Assembly: GCA_903885505.1 (NCBI GenBank)
Contig: CAISIU010000018.1
Coordinates: 1 to 45,046 of the forward strand
Length of the DNA: 45,046 nt
Source: an uncultured Actinomycetes bacterium
Lineage (GTDB): Bacteria > Actinomycetota > Acidimicrobiia > Acidimicrobiales > RAAP-2
Direction of reading: 5' to 3'
The notes beneath the pieces were generated by a model. It was not told the origin of the DNA, searched no databases, and saw only the letters and a list, made by a program, of their open reading frames with translations. Shown here piece by piece: positions 33,780 through 41,527 of this stretch (position 1 is its first letter; each line of letters begins with the position of its first letter). The position numbers and the translations under genes were made by a program.

Positions 33780-34024
33780 ACATGGCCAAGCGCAAGAATT
33801 CAACAGAAAAGTTGGTCCAAGAGGCCGAACAGGGATATGACGTCGACGAGATTCTTCGTCGACGCGGTGGACGTCCCGCGATGGGTTCGGCACCGTCGAG
33901 CATCGAATCAGTGCGCCTCAGCCCCGAATTGAAGCGCGACCTACTTGAGGTTGCTGCTCGAAAGGGGATCAGCGTGTCCGACGCCATTCGCGCGGCGCTC
34001 CAGGATTACGTCCGGGCCAGCTAG
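33776..34024 (+). CDS. Ribbon-helix-helix antitoxin-like protein
   Basis: An 82-residue protein. The C-terminal half (about 44-80) reads as a ribbon-helix-helix: strand S-V-R-L-S-P, helix E-L-K-R-D-L-L-E-V-A-A-R-K, then G-I-S-V-S-D-A-I-R-A-A-L. The charged N-terminal half (K-R-K-N-S-T-E-K-L to R-R-R-G-G-R-P) could bind the toxin-like partner. ATG 33776 overlaps the upstream stop by 4 nt; a second ATG 6 nt later is also possible. It probably represses its own operon. The stop is 19 nt from the convergent DinB stop. Confidence 0.75.
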   Translation: MNMAKRKNSTEKLVQEAEQGYDVDEILRRRGGRPAMGSAPSSIESVRLSPELKRDLLEVAARKGISVSDAIRAALQDYVRAS

Positions 34025-34043
34025 TCAACATGCGTGGTCGGCG

Positions 34044-34559
34044 TTAGTAGCCCACGTGGCCGTCAATGGCTTCGCGCAGAAAGTCCGCGTGTCCGCAGTG
34101 ACGTGCGTACTCCTCAATCATGTGGATGTAGATCCAGCGCAGATTGACCGGGTTGTCCGAGTGGCGCCGCGCCACCTCGTCGAGTTCACCGTCGGCCGCC
34201 TGTTCGCGTGAGCGAGCAACTTGAGCGACGAACATCTCGTAGACCGACGAGACGGGAAGTGATCCCAGGTCATTGAAATCCGCATCAGGGTCGGTGGAGC
34301 TGTCGATGAGCTCGGGAGTGTCGAGGGCGGCGAAATTGTGCTCGAACCACCACCACTCGACCGCGGCCATGTGGCGTAAGAGGCCGAGGAGGGTGAGGTC
34401 GCTGACGGCGACCGATCGAGACGCCAGCTGATCATCGCTCAGACCCGCACACTTGGCAATCAGCGTGTCGCGATAAAAATCCAGCCAACTGTCGAGCTGT
34501 TCGCGTTCGCTGCCGAGCTTGAGGGTGGGCTGACGATCGGGGAGAGGAATGCTGCTCAT
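34044..34559 (-). CDS. DinB-fold protein (DUF664/mycothiol-transferase-like)
   Basis: A 171-residue four-helix-bundle protein of the DinB superfamily. L-L-R-H-M-A-A-V-E-W-W-W (about 60-71) and I-H-M-I-E-E-Y-A-R-H-C-G-H-A-D (about 145-159) carry the three metal-binding histidines. In Actinobacteria such proteins often act as mycothiol S-transferases; substrate and thiol are inferred. ATG 34559 lies 6 nt after a TAAGGT box, so the transcript is probably leaderless. It is divergent from hrcA. Confidence 0.88.
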   Translation of the reverse strand: MSSIPLPDRQPTLKLGSEREQLDSWLDFYRDTLIAKCAGLSDDQLASRSVAVSDLTLLGLLRHMAAVEWWWFEHNFAALDTPELIDSSTDPDADFNDLGSLPVSSVYEMFVAQVARSREQAADGELDEVARRHSDNPVNLRWIYIHMIEEYARHCGHADFLREAIDGHVGY

Positions 34560-34565
34560 TTCTTT

Positions 34566-34571
34566 ACCTTA
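34566..34571 (-). promoter_or_regulatory. -10 box of the DinB gene, leaderless
   Basis: TAAGGT on the minus strand followed by 6 nt and ATG 34559. It is only 17 nt from the CIRCE element of hrcA. Confidence 0.45.
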
Positions 34572-34587
34572 GGTCGAAGATCTTCCT

Positions 34588-34614
34588 TTGGCACTCGGTA
34601 GACTCGACTGCCAA
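34588..34614 (+). promoter_or_regulatory. CIRCE element (HrcA operator) of hrcA-dnaJ
   Basis: TTGGCACTC, 9 nt, then GACTGCCAA: the 9-9-9 architecture and most bases of the consensus TTAGCACTC-N9-GAGTGCTAA. Arms pair except at one position. The element ends directly before the ATG of hrcA and contains a TAGACT -10-like box (34599-34604) in its spacer. HrcA bound here would cover the promoter and start, giving heat-shock control of the operon. Confidence 0.75.
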
Positions 34615-35667
34615 ATGGCTGATTCAACTCCCAAAATCCAGCCCGCGACGACGGGCGAGCTTGACGAGCGCAAGGCCGCCATCTTGAACGCGGTGGTGGC
34701 CGAGCACATCGACACCGCCCAACCCGTGGGATCAAATTCCGTCGCCGCGAACGATGCCGTCAAAGTGTCGTCCGCCACGGTGAGGTCCGAAATGGTCGCC
34801 CTCGAGCGCGAGGGCTTCTTGGTGCAGCCCCATACCTCGGCGGGTCGTATTCCCACGGACAAGGGGTACCGCTTCTTCGTGGACCATCTCGGTCGCGGGG
34901 TGTTACCCCAGACGCAGCACAGCACCTTGTCGAACTTCTTCAGCCACCTGCGTGGCGAGATGGAAGACGTGCTGACGCAGACCAGTCAGATGCTGAACGA
35001 GATGAGCAACTACACCTCGGTGATCATCGCGCCCAGCCACGCCTCGGCCACGGTGCGGTCGGTCCAGGTGGTCGATCTTGGCCCTCGACGCTGCGTCGTG
35101 GTGGCCATCTTGTCGGACGGTGAAGCGGTGCGTCGCACCCTGGAACTGCCCTTCGAAATTACGCCCGAGCAGGTGAACGAAGCCTCCACGCAAATTGCGT
35201 CGTTGTTGTTCGGCAACACGTTGGAACAGCGAGTCGAGGTTCCCTCTCGCGACACACCGGTGGCCACCTTGGTGCGCGAAGCCATCGCGAGCTTGTATCG
35301 CAGCACGCCAACCTTCGAAGAAGACCGCGTCTACATCGGTGGCTCGGCGAAAGTGGCGGACACGTTCGACACCGTCGAAGCGGTGCGCAACGTGCTCGGT
35401 CTCCTCGAAAAGGAAATCGTCGTCGTCAACTTGCTCGAAGACATCTTGCAGCAGGGCCTCTCGGTGGCCATTGGCTCCGAGCACGGCTACGAGCCGCTCT
35501 CGACCGCCGCGGTGGTGGTGGCGCCCGTCACCGTTGACGGTGAAGTCGCTGGTGCCGTGGGCCTCTTGGGCCCCACTCGAATGAACTATCCCGAAGCGCT
35601 CGCGACCGCCGAAATGGTCTCGCAGCAACTCGGCCAACGCCTAGGAGACTTGATCGGTGACCGCTGA
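34615..35667 (+). CDS. hrcA: Heat-inducible transcription repressor HrcA
   Basis: A 350-residue repressor of heat-shock genes. The N-terminal winged helix (R-K-A-A-I-L-N-A-V-V-A-E-H-I, then S-S-A-T-V-R-S-E-M-V-A-L-E-R-E-G-F-L and P-H-T-S-A-G-R-I-P-T-D-K-G-Y-R) is diagnostic. A GAF-like middle and C-terminal dimer domain follow, ending in the usual G-P-T-R-M-N-Y segment. ATG 34615 directly follows the CIRCE element, which makes upstream in-frame starts unlikely. The gene overlaps dnaJ by 11 nt, the usual actinobacterial pairing. Confidence 0.96.
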   Translation: MADSTPKIQPATTGELDERKAAILNAVVAEHIDTAQPVGSNSVAANDAVKVSSATVRSEMVALEREGFLVQPHTSAGRIPTDKGYRFFVDHLGRGVLPQTQHSTLSNFFSHLRGEMEDVLTQTSQMLNEMSNYTSVIIAPSHASATVRSVQVVDLGPRRCVVVAILSDGEAVRRTLELPFEITPEQVNEASTQIASLLFGNTLEQRVEVPSRDTPVATLVREAIASLYRSTPTFEEDRVYIGGSAKVADTFDTVEAVRNVLGLLEKEIVVVNLLEDILQQGLSVAIGSEHGYEPLSTAAVVVAPVTVDGEVAGAVGLLGPTRMNYPEALATAEMVSQQLGQRLGDLIGDR

Positions 35668-36763
35668 CCTGTACACGCTGCTCGAAGTCGACCGTAACGC
35701 GTCGCCCGACGACCTCAAGAAGTCGTATCGGCGACTCGCTCGACAGCTGCACCCCGACGCCAATCCCGGCGACGCACACGCCGAAGCTCGATTTAAAGAG
35801 GTCTCGCAGGCCTACGAAATCTTGTCGGACCCCGAACGACGCTCGAACTACGACCGCTTCGGCCACGACGGCGATGCCTTTGGTGGCGGTGGTGGCTTTG
35901 GCGGCGGTTCGGTGCAGGACCTCTTCGACATGTTCTTTTCCAACATGGGTGGGCCGAGCCCACGTCGTTCCGGCCCCCTGCCCGGTCCGGACATGGAAAC
36001 CAGTATCGACATCACGTTGAACGACGCCTCCACGGGTGTTCGTCGTGACGTGGTGATCACTTTGCCCGTCTCGTGCCCCGATTGTCAGGGACTGGGCGCG
36101 GCCGCCGGCACGTCGGTCGAGACCTGCGGCGAATGTCAGGGCATTGGTGAAGTGCGCCGCGTGAAGCAATCGATTTTGGGTCAAATGATCACCTCGTCGG
36201 CATGTTCGCGCTGCAGTGGCGTCGGCACCATCGTGGTCACGCCCTGTGAGACCTGCCGTGGTGAAGGTCGCACCACCGTGAAGCAGACCTTGACGCTGGA
36301 TGTTCCGGCGGGCGTCGAAAACGGTTCCACGATGCGCCTCTCGAACCGTGGTCCCGCAGGACTTCGTGGTGGACCCAACGGCACGTTGTTCGTGCACATT
36401 CGCGTCGCTCATGACCCGCGCTTTGAGCGCCAAGGCGACGACCTGCACACTCAAATCGTTATCCGCTACCCCCAGGCCGTTCTCGGCACTGAGATCGAAA
36501 TCCCCACTCTCGAAGGGCCGGAAGTTATCGATGTGCCGGCGGGATCGAAGCACGGCACAGTGCTGCGACTCAAGGGCCGCGGTGTCACGCACCTTCGTGG
36601 CCGTGGCGTGGGCGACCTCTACGTGCACGTCAGCATCGATGTGCCCAGCGACGTGTCTGATGCCGAGCGCGACCTGCTTCGCCAATTGGCCGACCTGCAC
36701 GGCGTGAAGACGAACGATGATTCAGCCGGTGCCAAGTTGTTTCGTCGCGGAAAATCCAAGTGA
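35657..36763 (+). CDS. dnaJ: Chaperone protein DnaJ (type I)
   Basis: A 368-residue DnaK co-chaperone. J-domain H-P-D is at residues 32-34, a Gly/Phe-rich linker at about 70-85, and four C-x-x-C-x-G-x-G zinc repeats between about residues 140 and 215. The C-terminal peptide-binding domain is complete. No grpE or dnaK is adjacent, so this is the HrcA-linked second DnaJ type common in Actinobacteria. GTG 35657 overlaps hrcA; its stop overlaps rsmE as GTGA. It should be heat-inducible through CIRCE. Confidence 0.97.
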   Translation: MTADLYTLLEVDRNASPDDLKKSYRRLARQLHPDANPGDAHAEARFKEVSQAYEILSDPERRSNYDRFGHDGDAFGGGGGFGGGSVQDLFDMFFSNMGGPSPRRSGPLPGPDMETSIDITLNDASTGVRRDVVITLPVSCPDCQGLGAAAGTSVETCGECQGIGEVRRVKQSILGQMITSSACSRCSGVGTIVVTPCETCRGEGRTTVKQTLTLDVPAGVENGSTMRLSNRGPAGLRGGPNGTLFVHIRVAHDPRFERQGDDLHTQIVIRYPQAVLGTEIEIPTLEGPEVIDVPAGSKHGTVLRLKGRGVTHLRGRGVGDLYVHVSIDVPSDVSDAERDLLRQLADLHGVKTNDDSAGAKLFRRGKSK

Positions 36764-37455
36764 CCGACCTTCGCCGCCGCGTTGACGCCCTCGGGCAATT
36801 CCGAGTGGCTGACGTGGCCTCACCGGTGCTCACCAAAGATGACCATCACCATCTCTTCAAGGTGCTGCGCGCCCGAGAGGGTGAAGAAATCGTGGTGACG
36901 AATGGCGCCGGGCAAGTAGCGATGGCGCGTGTGGACGTGTCCTCGATTACTCGCATTTCGGACGTCGTGACCGATCCGCAGCCGCCCGCCACCACGGTGT
37001 ATCTCGCCCCGATTCGCGGCGACCGCGGGGAGTGGGCCATCGCGAAGTTGACCGAATTGGGCATCACCACGGTTGTTCCGCTGGTGTGCGAGAGGTTGGC
37101 CCTCAAGTTCACGGGCGAGGCTCGTGAGAAGCTCCTCGGTCGCTGGCGCAAGATCGCGGCGGAAGCCTCGGGGCAGTGTCGCCGCAGTTACGACCTCGTG
37201 GTGGCTGATCCCGTTTCGGTATCTGATGTGCCCCTCGACGTCGCGGTTGCCGAGCCGGGGGCATCGGGCAGTTTGTCCACGGTCTCGGCCATTGCCATTG
37301 GTCCGGAAGGTGGGTGGGCGAGCGCAGAGTGGCCGGAGAATCAGCCTCGCATTGGACTGGGTGACACGGTGCTGCGCACCGAGACCGCCGCTTTGGTGGC
37401 GGGCACGCTGCTGAAATTCGGTGGTGTGCAGTGGCCACGTCTCTCGAGCGAATAG
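36760..37455 (+). CDS. rsmE: 16S rRNA (uracil-1498-N3)-methyltransferase
   Basis: A 231-residue SPOUT-fold methyltransferase that modifies U1498 of 16S rRNA. The N-terminal PUA-like part contains D-H-H-H-L-F-K-V-L-R-A-R. In the SPOUT knot, K-L-T-E-L-G-I-T-T-V-V-P, I-G-P-E-G-G-W (about 191-197) and V-L-R-T-E-T-A are typical. Length is normal. GTG 36760 overlaps dnaJ by 4 nt. The HIT gene starts 24 nt downstream. Confidence 0.95.
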   Translation: MTDLRRRVDALGQFRVADVASPVLTKDDHHHLFKVLRAREGEEIVVTNGAGQVAMARVDVSSITRISDVVTDPQPPATTVYLAPIRGDRGEWAIAKLTELGITTVVPLVCERLALKFTGEAREKLLGRWRKIAAEASGQCRRSYDLVVADPVSVSDVPLDVAVAEPGASGSLSTVSAIAIGPEGGWASAEWPENQPRIGLGDTVLRTETAALVAGTLLKFGGVQWPRLSSE

Positions 37456-37479
37456 TCTCACGGCAATGGTGAAGTGGTC

Positions 37480-37824
37480 ATGAGCGACTGTTTGTTCTGC
37501 CGCATCGTGGCGGGTGAGATTCCCGCTGAGGTGGTCGCCGAGAGCGAGACCGCCCTGGCGTTTCGCGATATCGCCCCACAGGCGCCGGTTCACGTCCTCG
37601 TCGTACCCAAGCAGCACGTCACCAGTGCCGATCACATTGACGCCTCGCATGGAGCTCTCGTGAGCGACCTCGTGCGCCTCGCCCAAGAAGTTGCCGACGT
37701 CACCTCGGTGCGCGACTCGGGTTATCGCCTCGTGATGAACGTGGGCGCCGACGCCCAAATGACCGTGCCCCACCTTCACCTCCATGTTCTCGGTGGACGA
37801 CTGATGGATTGGCCCCCGGGATGA
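37480..37824 (+). CDS. HIT-family nucleotide hydrolase
   Basis: A 114-residue histidine-triad protein of the Hint branch, expected to hydrolyse nucleoside phosphoramidates or adenylates. The triad H-L-H-L-H is at residues 98-102. C-L-F-C at 4-7 opens the domain, and I-A-P-Q-A-P-V-H-V-L-V-V-P-K-Q-H is typical Hint sequence. ATG 37480 matches family N-termini; a GTG two codons earlier is possible. It overlaps phoH as ATGA. Confidence 0.94.
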   Translation: MSDCLFCRIVAGEIPAEVVAESETALAFRDIAPQAPVHVLVVPKQHVTSADHIDASHGALVSDLVRLAQEVADVTSVRDSGYRLVMNVGADAQMTVPHLHLHVLGGRLMDWPPG

Positions 37825-38777
37825 GCGACATGCCGCAGGGTCAGACCGCGACAACCTTCATTCCGAATACCCAGTTGCTCTCCAGCCTCTTTGGTCCTCG
37901 TGACGAGTACTTGCGCGCCATCGAACGCGGGTACCCCGATTGCCGCATCACCGTTCAGGGCAATCAGATATCCGTGACCGGTCCGGAAGCCGAACAGGTC
38001 CTTCGACTCTTCGATGAATTGGTGTTGATTTTGGAAAGCGGACAGTCACTTGATGCCGTCAAGGTGCGCCGCACCGTGGATATGGTGCGCGACAACGTTC
38101 GCCCGAGCGACGTGCTGAAGACGGAGATCACTCGCGGAGCGAAGGGTAAGCCCATTCGCCCCTCGACCGCCGGTCAAAAGCGCTACACCGACGCCATCGA
38201 AAACAACATCATCACTTTCGGCATTGGCCCGGCGGGTACGGGTAAGTCCTACCTCGCGGTGGCCGCCGCGGTGCAGGCGCTGCAGCGTCGCCAGGTGCAG
38301 CGCATCGTGTTGACGCGTCCGGCCGTTGAGGCGGGCGAACACCTGGGTTTCTTGCCCGGCGACCTCATGGCCAAGGTGGACCCCTACCTGCGTCCGCTCT
38401 ATGACGCGCTGTTTGACATGGTCGGCCCCGATGGCGTGGCGCGTTATCAAGAAAAGGGCGTCATCGAAGTTGCCCCCTTGGCCTTCATGCGCGGCCGCAC
38501 CTTGAATGACTCCTTCATCATCTTGGACGAAGCGCAAAACACCACGCCCGAGCAAATGAAGATGTTCCTGACCCGCATCGGCTTTGGCTCCAAGGCCGTC
38601 GTGACCGGTGACCTCACCCAGATTGACCTGGGCGGCGGGCGAAGTGGTCTCGCGCGCATCGAGAAGATCTTGAGTGGCGTGGACAACATCTCTTTCGTGC
38701 ACCTCGGTGCCAAAGACGTCGTTCGCCACCAAATCGTCGCCGACATTGTCGCCGCCTACGATCGGGCTCAGTCATGA
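37821..38777 (+). CDS. phoH: PhoH-like ATPase
   Basis: A 318-residue P-loop ATPase linked to RNA metabolism. An N-terminal KH-like segment precedes Walker A G-P-A-G-T-G-K-S at 136-143. Walker B I-I-L-D-E-A-Q-N and sensor V-V-T-G-D-L-T-Q-I-D-L follow. It probably acts with YbeY, encoded next with a 4-nt overlap, in rRNA or mRNA handling. The start ATG 37821 overlaps the HIT stop; a TTG four codons earlier is less likely. Confidence 0.95.
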   Translation: MSDMPQGQTATTFIPNTQLLSSLFGPRDEYLRAIERGYPDCRITVQGNQISVTGPEAEQVLRLFDELVLILESGQSLDAVKVRRTVDMVRDNVRPSDVLKTEITRGAKGKPIRPSTAGQKRYTDAIENNIITFGIGPAGTGKSYLAVAAAVQALQRRQVQRIVLTRPAVEAGEHLGFLPGDLMAKVDPYLRPLYDALFDMVGPDGVARYQEKGVIEVAPLAFMRGRTLNDSFIILDEAQNTTPEQMKMFLTRIGFGSKAVVTGDLTQIDLGGGRSGLARIEKILSGVDNISFVHLGAKDVVRHQIVADIVAAYDRAQS

Positions 38778-39280
38778 GTATCGATTTATATTGCGCCGAC
38801 GAACAGTCCGACATCGATGTCGACCTCGAAAAGTGGAGCGAGCTCTGCCGAGCGGCGCTTCACTCCGAAGGGGTGCGAGGCCCCGCCGAAGTCTCCTTGT
38901 TGTTCGTGGATGAAGAGACCATCGCGACCTTGAACCAGCAATTTCGCGGCAAGCCCGGGCCGACCGACGTGTTGTCGTTTCCTATTGACGATGAGCCGAT
39001 GCCGGCCGGACGCTTTCCCGATGCCGGTGGCACCGGTCCGAGCGACGTGGAGCCGGAAATTCCCCAGCTGGTCGGCGACATCGTGATTTGCCCCACCGTC
39101 GCGGTGCGAAACGCCGCGGACCATGAGGTGAGCCTGGACGATGAGTTCGCCCTCCTGGTGGTTCACGGCGTGCTGCACTTGCTCGGCTGGGACCACGAAG
39201 TCGACGCCGAAGCCGAGGCGATGGAAGCGCGTGAACAAGAGCTGCTTCGTCGTCACTATCGCGAGGGATACGTCCGTTGA
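38774..39280 (+). CDS. ybeY: Endoribonuclease YbeY
   Basis: A 168-residue zinc RNase that matures the 3' end of 16S rRNA and helps ribosome quality control. The H-G-V-L-H-L-L-G-W-D-H motif near residue 130 supplies three His ligands. P-T-D-V-L-S-F-P is also characteristic. The middle has a short acidic/Pro-rich insert (about 75-95). It overlaps phoH by 4 nt and the CNNM/CBS gene by one base. Confidence 0.96.
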   Translation: MSIDLYCADEQSDIDVDLEKWSELCRAALHSEGVRGPAEVSLLFVDEETIATLNQQFRGKPGPTDVLSFPIDDEPMPAGRFPDAGGTGPSDVEPEIPQLVGDIVICPTVAVRNAADHEVSLDDEFALLVVHGVLHLLGWDHEVDAEAEAMEAREQELLRRHYREGYVR

Positions 39281-40563
39281 TGTTGACTGAAGTGCTGTGG
39301 AAGACCAGCGACTCGATCCTGGTCGTCGTCGTGATATTCCTGCTCGCTTTGTCGGGTTTCTTTGCGCTGGCCGAAACGGCCCTCGTGCGCATGACTCGAT
39401 CGCGCGCGATGGCGCTGCAGAACGAGAAGCGGCGTGGCGCTCACGCTCTGCTTAGTTTGGTGGAGCACCCTGACGAGTTCTTGAACCCGCTCCTCTTGTT
39501 GATCTTGATTTGCCAACTGGTCTCGGCCACCTTGGTCGGCGTGCTCGCCGGACATCTCTTTGGCACCGCGGGTGTGGCCATTGCCACCGTCTTTGAAGTT
39601 GTCGTGATCTTCGTCCTCTTTGAGGCGATTCCGAAGAACTTCGCCATCCAGCACGGCGTGTCGTCGGCCCTGGCGGCGGCGCCGCTGGTGGCCATCTTGA
39701 TGAAGTTCTGGCCGGTTCGCGCCGTGAGTGCACTGCTTCTCGCTATGGCTCGCTGGGCGCTGAAGCCATTTGGTCGCTCCGAAGATCCGAGCGATCAGGC
39801 GGAATCAGAAATTCGGGCCATGGCGACCGCCGCCGCACTTGACCACCACATCGACGAGACCGAACGCGACGTCATCACCGGTGTCTTTGAACTCGATGAG
39901 ACCATGGTTCGCGAAGTCATGATTCCGCGGGTTGACATGGTCTGCGTGGACGCCACGTCGACGGCCGGAGAAGCCCTGGCCCACGCCCTCGAGTCAAATC
40001 GCAGCCGCTTACCTGTTCTCGGTGAGGACATTGATGACGTCGTGGGCCTCGTGACGCTTCGTCATCTGGCTCGTGCCGTCCAAGAGGGGCACGCAGACAA
40101 GGTCTTGCCGGAGATTGGACTCGTGGCCGCGCACTTCGTGCCGGAGACGAAGCGCCTGGGTCAGGTGCTGCAAGAATTTCGCTCCCTGAAGACCCATTTG
40201 TTCATCGTGGCCGACGAATACGGCGGCACTGCCGGCATTGTGACCCTCGAAGACGTTCTTGAGGAAATGGTCGGCGACATTGAAGACGAGCACGATCCCG
40301 AGTCAACCGTCAAGCTCACGGATAAAGAGAAGAAAAGCATTTGGCCTAAGGTCATCTCTGGTCGCATGAATCTGGATGACGCCAATGACGAGTTCGGCTT
40401 GTCGTTGCCCGAAGGTAGTTGGGACACCGTGGGTGGCGCCGTCTTGGACCACAGCGGAGGTATTCCGAACGTGGGAGATGTGCTCGATATGGATCCGTAT
40501 CTCGTAGAAGTGCTCGAAGTCGACGGCCGTCGCGTGGAGTCGGTCCGGGTGACCCTCAAGTGA
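39280..40563 (+). CDS. CNNM-domain/CBS-pair membrane protein (CorC/HlyC family)
   Basis: A 427-residue inner-membrane protein of the hemolysin-C/CNNM type, often linked to magnesium or cobalt efflux. Four hydrophobic segments in about residues 10-150 include S-G-F-F-A-L-A-E-T-A-L, the CNNM signature. A CBS pair follows (about 205-320, with V-M-I-P-R-V-D-M and E-Y-G-G-T-A-G-I-V-T-L-E-D), then a CorC_HlyC domain to the end. ATG 39280 overlaps the ybeY TGA; a TTG 3 nt earlier is possible. Its place between ybeY and era is typical. The name hemolysin is historical. Confidence 0.93.
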   Translation: MLTEVLWKTSDSILVVVVIFLLALSGFFALAETALVRMTRSRAMALQNEKRRGAHALLSLVEHPDEFLNPLLLLILICQLVSATLVGVLAGHLFGTAGVAIATVFEVVVIFVLFEAIPKNFAIQHGVSSALAAAPLVAILMKFWPVRAVSALLLAMARWALKPFGRSEDPSDQAESEIRAMATAAALDHHIDETERDVITGVFELDETMVREVMIPRVDMVCVDATSTAGEALAHALESNRSRLPVLGEDIDDVVGLVTLRHLARAVQEGHADKVLPEIGLVAAHFVPETKRLGQVLQEFRSLKTHLFIVADEYGGTAGIVTLEDVLEEMVGDIEDEHDPESTVKLTDKEKKSIWPKVISGRMNLDDANDEFGLSLPEGSWDTVGGAVLDHSGGIPNVGDVLDMDPYLVEVLEVDGRRVESVRVTLK

Positions 40564-41462
40564 CCCGCTGCGGATTCATCGCTGTGATTGGCCGACCCAA
40601 CGTGGGTAAGTCCACCTTGGTAAACGCCATCATTGGCGAAAAGGTGTCCATCACCTCCGGAACGCCGAACACCACTCGCCACGCCATTCGTGGAATTTTG
40701 ACGCGTGAGGACGTGCAGATGGTCTTTATTGACACGCCGGGACTTCACCGCGCCACGTCGACGTTGGGCCACCGTCTCAACAGCACGGCGCGCTCCTCGG
40801 TCAGTGGCGTGGACGTCGTGATGGGAATGATTGACGCCACGGGAGCTATTGGCCCCGGCGACAAGATGACCATTTCCAATCTCTTGCAGGCCTGCGGCGA
40901 GCACGGAGCCGTGCCGCTGTTGATTGTCAATAAGGCAGACCGTGCGGGCCGCGAGGGCACCGCCGCTCAATTGTTAGCCGCGGCCGATGCGGTCAACGAG
41001 ATTGCCGCCGAGATGAACGCGCAGGGTGCGGCGGCTCGCGTGGAGTACATCCCCACCTCGGCCACCAAGAATCACAATGTCGATCACTTGGTGGACTTCG
41101 TCGACAAGCTCATGCCCGAGGGTCCGTGGTTCTTCCCCGAAGACGAAGTGACTGACGTGCCCGAAGCGATGTACATCGCCGAGCTGGTGCGCGAGCAGCT
41201 GTTTCGTGCGATGCGCCAAGAATTGCCACACTCCATTCACTGTCGCGTGTCCGAATACGAATGGCCCCACATCACGGTGGAGATCTTGGTGGAGCGCGAA
41301 AGCCAAAAGGGCATGGTGATTGGTGCCGGTGGACGCAATCTGAAAGACGTCGGTATCAAGGTGCGTCAACAAATGCCTTCCGGCGTGTTCTTGGAACTCA
41401 TCGTGAAGGTCGAGCCCAAGTGGCAAAGTCGCGAAGACGTGCTGGACCGCTTCGGCTACTAG
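40560..41462 (+). CDS. era: GTPase Era
   Basis: A 300-residue GTPase needed for 30S ribosome assembly. G1 G-R-P-N-V-G-K-S-T is at residues 11-19, D-T-P-G is G3, N-K-A-D is G4, and S-A-T-K lies near G5. The C-terminal KH domain has the G-A-G-G-R-N-L-K-D-V-G motif that binds the 3' end of 16S rRNA. GTG 40560 overlaps the preceding stop by 4 nt; earlier in-frame codons belong to that gene. It is the last gene of the hrcA operon. Confidence 0.97.
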   Translation: MTRCGFIAVIGRPNVGKSTLVNAIIGEKVSITSGTPNTTRHAIRGILTREDVQMVFIDTPGLHRATSTLGHRLNSTARSSVSGVDVVMGMIDATGAIGPGDKMTISNLLQACGEHGAVPLLIVNKADRAGREGTAAQLLAAADAVNEIAAEMNAQGAAARVEYIPTSATKNHNVDHLVDFVDKLMPEGPWFFPEDEVTDVPEAMYIAELVREQLFRAMRQELPHSIHCRVSEYEWPHITVEILVERESQKGMVIGAGGRNLKDVGIKVRQQMPSGVFLELIVKVEPKWQSREDVLDRFGY

Positions 41463-41515
41463 CCGATGCCCCTCTGAGTCGCAAAACCTGTGCAGTTTGG
41501 GTGAACCTCAGGTCT

Positions 41516-41521
41516 TAGGGT
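41516..41521 (+). promoter_or_regulatory. -10 box of the TetR-like gene, leaderless
   Basis: TAGGGT followed by TGACCC and ATG 41528. The uppS start has the same TGACCC between box and start codon. Confidence 0.4.
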
Positions 41522-41527
41522 TGACCC

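Noticed and set aside
35528-36700. 390-codon minus-strand open frame opposite dnaJ
   Set aside because: It is antisense to the DnaJ zinc and J domains and is low-complexity; a by-product of codon bias.
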